In this document: piece after piece, positions 18,074-26,243 of the stretch
How the letters are laid out: each line of letters starts with the position of its first letter
Numbering within the stretch: the stretch's first letter is position 1
Assembly (NCBI GenBank): GCA_035943635.1
Contig: DASZBX010000109.1
Coordinates: 1 to 64,000 of the forward strand
Source: DASZBX01 sp035943635
Lineage (GTDB): Bacteria; Actinomycetota; Actinomycetes; Streptomycetales; Catenulisporaceae
Length of the DNA stretch: 64,000 nucleotides
Direction of reading: 5' to 3'
Position numbers and translations under genes: made by a program
Notes under the pieces: model-generated
The model's input: the letters and a program-made list of their open reading frames with translations, nothing else
The model's database searches: none
Told to the model about the DNA's origin: nothing

Positions 18074-19372
18074 ATGCCCGCCCGCCAGGAGGAACGTCCA
18101 GGTCCAGAGATAGATGGGGGGACAGCGATGGAAAGCGTCCAGACGCTTTCTGGTCCGCAGGAACTCGCTCAGCAGGACAGCGAAAAGCGGTGGCGGATAC
18201 CCCTCGTGCCGGACCGGGTGAGCGACCGGGTCAGCTCGTGGCGGTACACCCGGCCGGTGGTGGCGTTCTACGCCGTGCACCTGGTCTTGACCCTACTGAT
18301 GCTGGTCATCACGGTCTACCACCACAAGCACATCGGGTCGGCCCTCACCGAGTGGGACGGCTACTGGTACGAGCAGATAGCCCGGCACGGCTACGCGTGG
18401 CATCTGACATACAACCCCGACGGCAAGCTCGGGTACTCGAACATCGCGTTCTTCCCGTTGTTCCCGCTGACGATGCGGGCCTTGACGGTCGTGAGCTTCC
18501 TCAAGGTCGCGTACACCGGCATCATCATCTCGTGGGTGTGTGCGGCCTTCGCCGCGGCCGGCATCTACGCGCTGCTCAGCCGCTACGTCTCGAAGTACAC
18601 CGCGATGATGGCGGTGATCCTTTGGGCGGTCGTGCCGCCGTCGTACGTGGAGTCCATGGCGTACACGGAGACCATGTTCACCGCCTTCGCGGTCTGGAGC
18701 CTGTACGCCCTGGTCCAGAAGAAGTGGCTGACCAGCGCGATCCTGGTGTTCTTCGCCGGGTTGACCCACTCGACGGTGGTGATCCTGGTGGCGGTGCTCG
18801 GCCTGGCCGCGCTGCTGGAGATCTACCGGCGCCGCGGGGACGGGTTCGCCGCGCTGTGGCGGCCGATCGCGGCGATCTTCATCGCCCCGGCCGGCTTCGG
18901 GGTCTTCCTGGCCTACCTGTGGAAGCACACCGGCCTGTGGGACGCCTGGTTCCAGGCCGAGCAGGGCGGCAGCTGGAAGGCGAACTTCGACTTCGGCGAC
19001 CAGGCCCTGTCCACCCTGTTCCGCCAGTTCCTGTGGCGTGACGTCAGCGGCATCCACTTCGTGCCGTACCTGCTGGCCACGGCGGTCGTCGTCCCGGCGA
19101 TCCTGTGCAACATCTCGCTGCTGCGCCGCCGGCTGCTGCCCTGGGAGCTGCTGCTGTGGACCACGTTCAGCGTGGTGTTCACGATGGGCAGCGCGGGCGT
19201 GTACTCCTCCAAGCCGCGGTTCCTGCTGCCGATCTTCCCGCTGCTGCTCCCGCTCGCCCAGGAGGTGGCCAAGCGGCCGCGCAAGACCCAGATCGCCATC
19301 ATCTGCATGGTCACGGTGTTCGGCGCCTGGTTCGGCGGATACTTCCTGACCTCCAGGCTCGGCCCTCCGTAG
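18074..19372 (+). CDS. PIG-V-like membrane mannosyltransferase
   Basis: An integral membrane protein of 432 aa with about nine hydrophobic helices. Seen: TEWDGYWYEQIARHGY after the first helix (the acidic first-loop motif of GT-C enzymes), NIAFFPLFPLTMRAL, and YTETMFTAFAVWSLYAL, all hallmarks of the PIG-V/GPI-mannosyltransferase-2 branch. Family knowledge: these enzymes use lipid-linked mannose on the outer membrane face. The neighbouring Ppm-type gene would supply the donor. ATG 18074 has AGGAG five bases upstream; ATG 18128, behind a GGGGGG run, is an alternative giving 414 aa. The acceptor is unknown. Confidence 0.82.
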   Translation: MPARQEERPGPEIDGGTAMESVQTLSGPQELAQQDSEKRWRIPLVPDRVSDRVSSWRYTRPVVAFYAVHLVLTLLMLVITVYHHKHIGSALTEWDGYWYEQIARHGYAWHLTYNPDGKLGYSNIAFFPLFPLTMRALTVVSFLKVAYTGIIISWVCAAFAAAGIYALLSRYVSKYTAMMAVILWAVVPPSYVESMAYTETMFTAFAVWSLYALVQKKWLTSAILVFFAGLTHSTVVILVAVLGLAALLEIYRRRGDGFAALWRPIAAIFIAPAGFGVFLAYLWKHTGLWDAWFQAEQGGSWKANFDFGDQALSTLFRQFLWRDVSGIHFVPYLLATAVVVPAILCNISLLRRRLLPWELLLWTTFSVVFTMGSAGVYSSKPRFLLPIFPLLLPLAQEVAKRPRKTQIAIICMVTVFGAWFGGYFLTSRLGPP

Positions 19373-19398
19373 ACGGCCGGGAACACAGCTCGCCCACC

Positions 19399-19430
19399 GC
19401 GCCGCCGGGACCTCAGGGTCCCGGCGGCGC
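19399..19430 (+). terminator. Strong hairpin terminator
   Basis: Perfect 14-bp arms GCGCCGCCGGGACC and GGTCCCGGCGGCGC with a TCAG loop, followed by GGTCGTTTTCC. It begins 27 bp after the PIG-V-like stop. Confidence 0.85.
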
Positions 19431-19618
19431 GGTCGTTTTCCGGGCTTTTCCGGCGCCGGAACCGGGCCGGCCGCGCGGGCACGCCCGCATCCGTGACGAC
19501 ACAGGACTTTCATCGTGAATTTACATAGGGTCTCCAGCGGAGGGCTCCCGGACCCGCGAACGATGGCAGTACGACGGCCGGGAGCACCAAGATCCCGGTC
19601 CCACGGGAAGGCACGACT

Positions 19619-21058
19619 TTGCCCGCTCGGCTCACGGGATCTGTGCTGCGCACCTCACCCCGCATACTCCCCCGATCGCTCCTGACACCCGGACTTGTGC
19701 TTGTCACAGCGTCGCTGGCAGTGTGGATCCTCTGGATCGCGCGCCATCCGGCGATGTCGCTGATGGTCGATCTGCGGATCTACCGGTCCGCCGGCAGCGA
19801 GGCCGCCCACGGCCACCGCCTCTATCAGGACTATTACTCGTCGGCGAAGCTGCCGTTCACCTACCCGCCGTTCGCCGCGCTGCTGTTCGCGGCGATCCCG
19901 GCGGCGATCCGGTTCCGGACGGTCGAGTTCGCGGTGACGGTCTGCGGGGTGCTGTCGCTGGTCGCGGTGGCCTGGCTGTCCTGGGGCCGGCTCGGCTACC
20001 GGGTCTCGGCCGGCCGGATCGGCGCCACCGCTCTGATCGCCGCGGTCGCGCTGTGGACCGAGCCGGTACAGCAGACGTTCTGGTACGGCCAGGTCAACCT
20101 GGTCCTGATGGCCGCGATCGTGGCCGACCTGAGCATGCCGGAGCACTGGCGGGTCAAGGGGATCCTGACCGGCCTGGCCGCCGGATTCAAGCTCACCCCG
20201 GCCGTCTTCATCGCCTACCTGCTGCTCACCGGCCGGTACCGGGCCGCGCTCAGCTCGCTCGGGGCGTTCGGCGCGACCGTGGCCGGCTGCTTCCTGATCA
20301 TGCCGACCGAGTCCCGGCAGTACTGGGGCGGGCTGTTCTTCCAGTCGAACCGGGTCGGCGGGATCCAGTTCGCCGGCGACCAGTCGCTGCACGGCTGGAT
20401 CCAGCGGACGCTCGACGGCGGTCCGGCCGCGACGCCGGTCTGGTTAGCGGCGGCGTTCATGATGGGCGTGGCCGGGCTGCTGCTGGCGGCCTGGCAGTAC
20501 CGGGCCGGGAACGAGCTGCTGAGCATCCTGGTCACAGCGGTGACCGGGCTCTTGGTCTCGCCCATCTCCTGGTCGCACCACTGGGTCTGGGTGCTCGTCG
20601 CGCTGGTGCCGGCCGCCGAGCAGGTGTGGCGGCGCAGGCGCGTGCGCGACGCCGTGCTCGGCCTCGGCCTGGTCGCGCTGCTGGCGGCCTACCCGGAGCC
20701 GGTTGCCGGGAGCGGGACCGGCCTGGTCCCGATGGGACTGATCTGGCGCGTGCCGTACAACAACGACCGCGAGTACACCTGGCACGGCATCCAGCTGATC
20801 CAGGGCAACGCGTACACGTACGCGGGGCTGCTCTTCCTGCTCTGCCTGGCCGTGCAGTGGGGCCGGGAGCGGCGGACCGGCGGCCGGGCGCCGGCCGAGC
20901 GGCGCGCCGCGGGCCAGACGACCGGGCTCGGGGCGATCAGCCCGACACCGGTGCCACACTCGCGTCCAGCAGCGGACGAAGCTCTCGCACCACGGTCTCC
21001 AGCGCCGACACGTCCTTCTCCGAGCGCACGAACAGCAGCGCCCCCTCGATCGAGCTGA
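19619..21058 (+). CDS. GT87 (DUF2029) alpha-1,2-mannosyltransferase family membrane protein
   Basis: A polytopic membrane protein of 479 aa of the GT87/DUF2029 family. Seen: VDLRIYRSAGSEAAHGHRLY in the first outer loop (acidic residue plus Y-x-D-Y context), FTYPPFAALLF, FWYGQVNLVLMAAI, GFKLTPAVFIAYLL and SPISWSHHWVWVL, each typical of mycobacterial-type polyprenol-phosphate-mannose-dependent enzymes. It starts at TTG 19619 with GGGAAGG seven bases upstream. The last roughly 40 residues are low-complexity and are read antisense through the 3' end of the convergent tetR gene (122 bp overlap), so the true useful C-terminus may be around residue 440. Confidence 0.85.
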   Translation: MPARLTGSVLRTSPRILPRSLLTPGLVLVTASLAVWILWIARHPAMSLMVDLRIYRSAGSEAAHGHRLYQDYYSSAKLPFTYPPFAALLFAAIPAAIRFRTVEFAVTVCGVLSLVAVAWLSWGRLGYRVSAGRIGATALIAAVALWTEPVQQTFWYGQVNLVLMAAIVADLSMPEHWRVKGILTGLAAGFKLTPAVFIAYLLLTGRYRAALSSLGAFGATVAGCFLIMPTESRQYWGGLFFQSNRVGGIQFAGDQSLHGWIQRTLDGGPAATPVWLAAAFMMGVAGLLLAAWQYRAGNELLSILVTAVTGLLVSPISWSHHWVWVLVALVPAAEQVWRRRRVRDAVLGLGLVALLAAYPEPVAGSGTGLVPMGLIWRVPYNNDREYTWHGIQLIQGNAYTYAGLLFLLCLAVQWGRERRTGGRAPAERRAAGQTTGLGAISPTPVPHSRPAADEALAPRSPAPTRPSPSARTAAPPRSS

Positions 21059-21542
21059 TCATCAGCACGGCCAGCCCGGCCGCCCGCTCGGCCGGTACCC
21101 CCATCGCGGTCAGCGCCTCGGCGACCGGACCGCGCCAGGTGCCGAGCGCCGCGGCCACCGCGGTCCGGGTGGACGGGACCGAGTCGGCCCAGTCCACCAC
21201 CGCCGCGGCGACCGGGCAGCCGTAGCTGAAACCGCTGCTCAGGCACTCGTCGATCCACTGCTGGGCCATCGCGGCGAGCAGGTCGCCCGGGGTCGGCCGG
21301 GGCAGTGCGGCCAGGGCCCGGGCGATCCGTTTCGCGGCGTACCGGCCGGACCAGGCCACGGCCTCGTTGACCAGTTGTTCCTTGCCGCCGGGGAAGTAGT
21401 GCTGGAGCGAGCCGCGCGGTGCCCCGGCGTGTTCGGCCACCTCGCGCAGGCCGGTGGCCGCGACCCCGTCCCGGCGGATGAGCTGGGCGGCGCTGTAGAC
21501 CATCCGTTCGCGCGGTCCCGGTCCGGTTGTGGTCACGGGCAC
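20937..21542 (-). CDS. TetR/AcrR family repressor (LmrA/YxaF-like)
   Basis: A TetR regulator of 201 aa starting at GTG 21542, six bases after AGGAGG. N-terminal HTH: RMVYSAAQLIRRDGVAATGL, then REVAEHAGAPRGSLQHYFPG. The C-terminal ligand domain has SYGCPVAAAVVDWAD, like the LmrA/YxaF subgroup, which often senses flavonoids or drugs. It is divergent from an NAD(P)-dependent dehydrogenase, and two palindromes lie between them, so the dehydrogenase is the likely target together with its own gene. Its 3' end overlaps the convergent GT87 gene. Confidence 0.92.
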   Translation of the reverse strand: MPVTTTGPGPRERMVYSAAQLIRRDGVAATGLREVAEHAGAPRGSLQHYFPGGKEQLVNEAVAWSGRYAAKRIARALAALPRPTPGDLLAAMAQQWIDECLSSGFSYGCPVAAAVVDWADSVPSTRTAVAAALGTWRGPVAEALTAMGVPAERAAGLAVLMISSIEGALLFVRSEKDVSALETVVRELRPLLDASVAPVSG

Positions 21543-21692
21543 GGCGCGCCTCCTGCTGGCGGGCGGGGTGGGAGCGGGCGGGCGCTTCGCACAGGCGAGC
21601 AGGCGGCGAACAGGCCGGCCAGGGCGGGGCGGTCGGTGGGCCGGAGCGGATCGAGGGTCCAGCACGCGTGGGTGCGGGCCGGCCGGAGGTCG

Positions 21693-21712
21693 CTTATGAC
21701 AGCTGTCATAAG
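21693..21712. promoter_or_regulatory. Perfect 20-bp palindrome, probable TetR operator 1
   Basis: CTTATGACAG/CTGTCATAAG, fully symmetric, 151 bp upstream of the tetR start and 55 bp upstream of the dehydrogenase start. Its half-site ATGAC is shared with the second palindrome. Confidence 0.75.
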
Positions 21713-21722
21713 TCCCAGTATC

Positions 21723-21736
21723 ATGACGGGCGTCAT
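21723..21736. promoter_or_regulatory. Second palindrome, probable TetR operator 2
   Basis: ATGACG-GG-CGTCAT, centred 27 bp from the centre of the first palindrome. The shared ATGAC...GTCAT symmetry suggests two sites for one dimeric repressor on almost the same helix face. Confidence 0.7.
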
Positions 21737-21766
21737 AGTCCGCAAGCGTGGTGGAGGTGCATTCCG

Positions 21767-22702
21767 GTGGCGGTGGCGGTGGCGGTGCAGGGGCAGAACG
21801 GGCCCGAAGATTTCGACGGCGGCATCGGTTTTCTCGGCCTGGGCGTGATGGGCCGGCCGATGGCGCTCAACCTGGTCCGGGCCGGCACGCCGCTGGTGGT
21901 CTGGAACCGCAGCGCGGCCGGGGCCGAGGCGCTGCGGGCGGCCGGGGCGGAGGTGGCGGCGAGCCCGGCCGAGGTGTTCGAGCGGACCCGGACCGTGTTC
22001 CTGATGCTGGCCGGCGGCGAGGCGATCGACGAGGTGCTGGGTCGCGGGACTGCGGCGTTCGCCGGACGTGTGGCCGGGCGCACGATCGTGCCGATGGGGA
22101 CGACCTCGCCGGAGTACTCCCGGGCACTGGAGGCCGAGGTGCTCGCGGCCGGCGGCGGCTATGTGGAGGCGCCGGTCTCCGGCTCGCGGGTCCCGGCCGA
22201 GACCGCGCAGCTGGTGGCGATGCTGGCCGGCCGGGACGAGGCGCAGGTCGAGCGGGTGCGGGCGCTGGTCGGGCCGCTGTGCCGGGAGACGGTCGGGTGC
22301 GGGCCGGTGCCGAACGCGCTGCTGATGAAGCTGTCGGTGAACATCTTCCTGATCACCATGGTGACCGGGCTGGCCGAGGCGGTGCACTTCGCCGAGCGGC
22401 ACGGGCTGGACCAGGACCGGCTGCTGGCCGTGCTCGACGCCGGGCCGATGGCCAGCAGCGTGTCCCGGGGGAAGGCCGCGAAGCTGGTGGCGAAGGACTT
22501 CGAGGTGCAGGCCTCGATCCGGGACGTGCTGATGAACAACGAGCTGATCGCCGAGTCCGCGCGGGCCGCGGGGATCGCGTCGCCGCTGCTGGACGTCTGC
22601 CTGGCCCTGTTCGGCGAGACGCTCGGGCTCGGGTTGGGCCGGGCGGACATGGCGGCGGTGGTCAAGGCGATCGAGGCGCGGACCACGGCGCTCGGCGGGT
22701 GA
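21767..22702 (+). CDS. NAD(P)-dependent oxidoreductase, beta-hydroxyacid dehydrogenase family
   Basis: A 311-aa enzyme of the 3-hydroxyisobutyrate/6-phosphogluconate-type dehydrogenase family. It starts at GTG 21767, nine bases after GGAGG; the first residues are a simple AVAV stretch. Seen: the Rossmann motif IGFLGLGVMGRPMALNL, the substrate loop VEAPVSGSRVPAE, and LLMKLSVNIFL carrying the catalytic Lys. The C-terminal all-helical domain is complete. Substrates in this family are small beta-hydroxy acids, glyoxylate-type carbonyls or imines; the sequence does not choose. It is divergent from the TetR gene and presumably derepressed by that regulator's ligand. Confidence 0.88.
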   Translation: MAVAVAVQGQNGPEDFDGGIGFLGLGVMGRPMALNLVRAGTPLVVWNRSAAGAEALRAAGAEVAASPAEVFERTRTVFLMLAGGEAIDEVLGRGTAAFAGRVAGRTIVPMGTTSPEYSRALEAEVLAAGGGYVEAPVSGSRVPAETAQLVAMLAGRDEAQVERVRALVGPLCRETVGCGPVPNALLMKLSVNIFLITMVTGLAEAVHFAERHGLDQDRLLAVLDAGPMASSVSRGKAAKLVAKDFEVQASIRDVLMNNELIAESARAAGIASPLLDVCLALFGETLGLGLGRADMAAVVKAIEARTTALGG

Positions 22703-22725
22703 GGCCGCCGCGCACCGGCCAGTGA

Positions 22726-22763
22726 ACAGCCCCCGACCAGTTGCTTTCCTGATCGGGGGCTGT
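22726..22763. terminator. Bidirectional terminator between convergent genes
   Basis: ACAGCCCCCGA and TCGGGGGCTGT form perfect 11-bp arms. Inside them CCAG and CTGA extend the stem with one G-T type mismatch. It sits between the dehydrogenase and htpX stops. Confidence 0.85.
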
Positions 22764-22791
22764 CGCGGACGCAGAGGGTGAAGAGCGCAGA

Positions 22792-23715
22792 TCAGCTGGA
22801 TTCGCCGAGGCGGGCCGAGATCTGGGCCAGCTGCTCCAGCCGCTGCTCGGTGCTCGGGTGGGTCGAGAGCAGCCGGCCGGCCGCGGACGAGCCGCGGGTG
22901 GTCGCCGGGGTGAAGAAGAAGGCGTTGAAGGCCTGCGCGGTCCGCAGGTCCTTGACCGGGATCCGCACCGACGCGCTGTCCAGTTTCACCAGCGCGGAGG
23001 CCAGCGCGGACGGGCGGCCGGTCAGGTGCGCGGCGGACCGGTCCGCGGCCAGTTCGCGGTAGCGCGACAGCGCCCTGATCAGCAGGAAGCTGATCGAGTA
23101 GACCGCCGCCGACACGCTCAGCACAGCCATGATCACGCCGAACACGGCCGGGTTGTTGTTGGCCCGGCGGCCGCCGCCGAACAGGGCCGAGTAGAAGGTG
23201 AACCGGACCAGCAGCCCGGCCAGCACGCCGAGAAACGCTGCCACGGTGATCACGGCGACGTCGCGGTGGGCGACGTGGGACAGTTCGTGGGCCAGCACGC
23301 CTTCGAGTTCGTCCTCGTCCAGCCGGCCGAGCATGCCGGTGGTCACGCAGATGACGGTGTGGTCGGCGTTGCGGCCGGTGGCGAAGGCGTTGGGCAGGTT
23401 GGTCTTGGCGACGGCCACCTGCGGCTTGGACATGTCCGCGAGCGCGCACAGCCGGTCGACGATCGCGTGCAGCTCCGGCTGTTCTTCGGCGGTGACCGGT
23501 TGGGCCTTCATCGCGAACAGGGCTATCCGGTCGGAGTACCAGTACTGGGCAGCGAGTACGGCGGCCGCGATCACCACCACGATGATCCAGGACTTCAGGA
23601 TCACCAGCAGCACGGCGGCGAAGGCCACATACAGCAGCCCGAGCAGGAACATCGTGACCATCATCCGGCCGACGAGCTGCCGGTCGGGTTCGAAACGGTT
23701 GTGCTTCCTCGCCAT
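22792..23715 (-). CDS. htpX: Zinc metalloprotease HtpX (M48B)
   Basis: A membrane metalloprotease of 307 aa from ATG 23715 (MARKHNRFEPDRQL); a 42-residue longer open frame upstream lacks the family N-terminus. Seen: two hydrophobic helices near the N-terminus, VLAHELSHVAHRD with the HExxH zinc site, a further pair of helices around GVLAGLLVRFTFYSALFG, and SRYRELAADRSAAHLTG with the third zinc ligand Glu. HtpX degrades misfolded membrane proteins in the envelope stress response. It appears monocistronic. Confidence 0.93.
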   Translation of the reverse strand: MARKHNRFEPDRQLVGRMMVTMFLLGLLYVAFAAVLLVILKSWIIVVVIAAAVLAAQYWYSDRIALFAMKAQPVTAEEQPELHAIVDRLCALADMSKPQVAVAKTNLPNAFATGRNADHTVICVTTGMLGRLDEDELEGVLAHELSHVAHRDVAVITVAAFLGVLAGLLVRFTFYSALFGGGRRANNNPAVFGVIMAVLSVSAAVYSISFLLIRALSRYRELAADRSAAHLTGRPSALASALVKLDSASVRIPVKDLRTAQAFNAFFFTPATTRGSSAAGRLLSTHPSTEQRLEQLAQISARLGESS

Positions 23716-23963
23716 GGCGGGACCATCCCCAAAATTCGATGTGGTGGCGACGATCGGCCCACCTATTTCAGTGTGCAACGCCACGCGCCGGGATACCAGG
23801 CCCATAAGGCCTAATCCGGGCAGGGAAGTCTGAGAATTCACTGGGGAGGTTCCTCAGACGGGCCCGGACCGCGGGCCGGGCGGGCGCCGCGGGGACGGCC
23901 GTCCGGCGCGGCCGGGCGGGGCATCTCAGTGTCCGGCTTTTCGGTTGTTCATCCGGTTGTGGA

Positions 23964-24962
23964 TCAGTGCCGGACGCGGACGACGAGTTTGCCGGTGGCG
24001 CGGTCGTGTTCCATGTCGTCGTGGGCCTGCCGGACCTGCTCCAGGCCGTCGTAGACGCGGTCCACCGGGAAGGCCGGCTGCCCGGCGGCGACCGCGTCCA
24101 GGATTTCCTGGAACGCCTCGCGGGGCAGGTCGGCGGCGTCGCCGAAGTAGCCGGCCAGGCGGACGCCTCGCGGCAGGTACTCGTTCGGGGAGAAGTCGCG
24201 GATCGAGTACTGGTTGGACAGGCTGCCGGAGAAGCAGGCCGTGCCGTGCACGCGGACCGCGCGCAGGGTGTCGGGCAGGGTCGGGGTGCCGACGAGGTCG
24301 ATGGCGGCGTCGACGCCGTCCGGGTAGAGCTCGCGCACGGCGGGGGCGACTTCGCCGGTGTCGAGCAGCGGGTGGGTGACGCCGTGTTCCTTCAGAAGAG
24401 TGAGACGGTCCGGCTGTCGGGTGGTGGACAGCACCGTGGCGCCGCGCCAGGCGGCCAGCGCGGCGGCGGCCAGCCCGACCGAGGAGGTGCCGCCGCGGAT
24501 CAGGACGGTCTGGCCCGGTTGCAGGTCCAGGCCGACGGTGAGCGAGCCGTAGGCGGTCTGCACCATCTCCGGCAGGGCGCCGAGAGTCTCCCAGGGCAGA
24601 TCGGTGTGGACCGGGATGACCTGGGCCAGCGGTACCGAGGTGTATTCGGCGTAGCCTCCGTCGTACGTGCGGCCCATGTCGCCCATCATCGCGACGACCT
24701 TCTGCCCGGGCACCAGCCCGCTGCCGGGCGGGGCCGCGTCAACGGTGCCGACGGCCTCGATCCCCGGCACGCGCGGGAAGCTGACGCCCACGCTGACCCC
24801 CAGCCGGAGCTTGAGCTCGGACCGGTTCAGGCCGAACGCCTCGACCCGGATGCGGACCCAGCCGTCCCGCTCGGGCGGCAGCGGGAGCGTGGTCACCTGC
24901 AGATTGTCCACGGGGCCGGGGCCGGAGAGTCGAACAGCGCGCATGGTGGACGGCCGTGTCAT
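23964..24962 (-). CDS. Zinc-independent MDR alcohol dehydrogenase / quinone oxidoreductase
   Basis: A medium-chain dehydrogenase/reductase of 332 aa from ATG 24962. Seen: the N-terminal GroES-like fold with NRSELKLRLGVSVGVSFPRV and PGIEAVGTVDAAPP, and the Rossmann core VLIRGGTSSVGLAAAALAAW. Structural zinc Cys clusters are missing, which places it with quinone oxidoreductase/zeta-crystallin enzymes that reduce enones or quinones with NADPH. It is read in the same direction as the 2OG-Fe oxygenase 191 bp upstream; joint transcription is possible but not evident. Confidence 0.85.
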   Translation of the reverse strand: MTRPSTMRAVRLSGPGPVDNLQVTTLPLPPERDGWVRIRVEAFGLNRSELKLRLGVSVGVSFPRVPGIEAVGTVDAAPPGSGLVPGQKVVAMMGDMGRTYDGGYAEYTSVPLAQVIPVHTDLPWETLGALPEMVQTAYGSLTVGLDLQPGQTVLIRGGTSSVGLAAAALAAWRGATVLSTTRQPDRLTLLKEHGVTHPLLDTGEVAPAVRELYPDGVDAAIDLVGTPTLPDTLRAVRVHGTACFSGSLSNQYSIRDFSPNEYLPRGVRLAGYFGDAADLPREAFQEILDAVAAGQPAFPVDRVYDGLEQVRQAHDDMEHDRATGKLVVRVRH

Positions 24963-25153
24963 GGACCTGCCTTCTTCCTGGAGCGGGGGAGAGCCGATCG
25001 GTGCTGTCAACACGCAGCGACGGCGGCTTCATTCCCTGCTCGTCCGGGCGAAAGACATCAGGCGGCCTGCCGGTGAGACAGGCCTCCTGTTGCAGACACT
25101 TCTGTCGGTATATCGCGGCTCTTCTCGCCCCTGCCGCGACGACCGCTCCGACG

Positions 25154-25993
25154 TTACGCCTCGGCGGTCACGAAGTCCTCGGCGAGTCCGAAGAACTCCT
25201 GCGGGTTCTCGATCACCAGGGCGCGGATGTCCACGCCCTCGTTGGTCTCGTTGCGCACGAACGGCTCGATCGGCCGGTCGGTGTCCGGGCTGACGAAGTA
25301 CATCACCGACTTGCGTTCCGGGTGCTGGTGGTTGCGGACCTGGTGGAAGAAGGGCTGCACCCGGCCGCCGGTCATCAGCGTCATCACGCTGCCGGGCATC
25401 ACGAGCACCTCGTCCGGGGCCAGGTCGAACGACTTCGGGTTGCCGCCGAAGACGCCTTCGAGGCCCTCCTCGCTGGTCGAGATCACGGTCAGCAGGACCG
25501 CGTCCTCGTGCTCCAGCTGGAGCAGCTCGCGGTCGGTCGGCTCGGCGAAGGAGTTGACCTGGAGGACCGAGGCGCTCTCGTAGGAGAGTTCGTGCTCGTA
25601 TTCGTAGTACTGGCACATGGCGTTGACCACGTCGTCGGTGATCTTGGCCGCGACCACGCGGTAGGCCTCGGCGGCGTCGAGGTAGGAGTCGATCTCCTCC
25701 CGGTGCGGCAGGCTCTCGCGGCGGCGCTTCCAGTACAGGAACGAGTCGTTGAGGTCGGGTTTGTCCGGGGAGCCGGCGTGGGCGTAGCCGTGCGGGCGGT
25801 ACCCGGAGACCCGGTTCGGCACGCTGTAGCGCAGTTTGCGGTCCGTTTCGAGCGCGAAGAATTCACAGGATTCTCGGTACAGCTCCGCCAGTCGGCGGGC
25901 CTCGTCGAGGTCCAGTCGGACGATGGCGTAACCATCCGAAAGGATCCGAGAAAAAGCCGTCGTCGATGATCCTTGTGAGTTCTCTGCGCTCAT
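25154..25993 (-). CDS. 2-oxoglutarate/Fe(II)-dependent oxygenase, isopenicillin N synthase family
   Basis: A 279-aa cytoplasmic oxygenase of the IPNS/2OG-Fe(II) fold. Seen: LEHEDAVLLTVISTS with the HxD iron ligands, HQVRNHQHPERKSVMYFVSP with the distal His and the RxS motif for 2-oxoglutarate, and a C-terminal AEDF tail. The start at ATG 25993 is chosen over 26041 because of AGGA and because the extra residues look like untranslated leader. Substrates of this branch range from peptides to hormones and antibiotics; there is no biosynthetic context here to choose. Upstream DNA has a TAGGAT hexamer that could be a -10 element. Confidence 0.85.
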   Translation of the reverse strand: MSAENSQGSSTTAFSRILSDGYAIVRLDLDEARRLAELYRESCEFFALETDRKLRYSVPNRVSGYRPHGYAHAGSPDKPDLNDSFLYWKRRRESLPHREEIDSYLDAAEAYRVVAAKITDDVVNAMCQYYEYEHELSYESASVLQVNSFAEPTDRELLQLEHEDAVLLTVISTSEEGLEGVFGGNPKSFDLAPDEVLVMPGSVMTLMTGGRVQPFFHQVRNHQHPERKSVMYFVSPDTDRPIEPFVRNETNEGVDIRALVIENPQEFFGLAEDFVTAEA

Positions 25994-26243
25994 GTCCAGA
26001 AATCCTAGCACCGCAGAAGCCATGAATGTGCCAGTTGACACAACTTCTGCACAGGCGTGACCTGCGGGAATGACGAAACAGGTGTTTGGCTTAGCTTATT
26101 AAAGCATCTGCGGTATACCCAGGGGGTGGATTTGTTCCGCGGGGCTGGCGCGGCAGGGGTCTGACGTTCGCCGGGCGGGGTCGGGCGCCGGTCTTTCCCG
26201 GCGATCAGGGGTCGTCGGAGTCAACCGAACGGTCGGCCCGCGG

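Noticed and set aside
26100..26130. AT-rich TTAGCTTATTAAAG as an attachment site or origin
   Set aside because: Single short AT-rich patch with no repeat or integrase nearby; more likely promoter DNA of the 2OG-Fe oxygenase gene.
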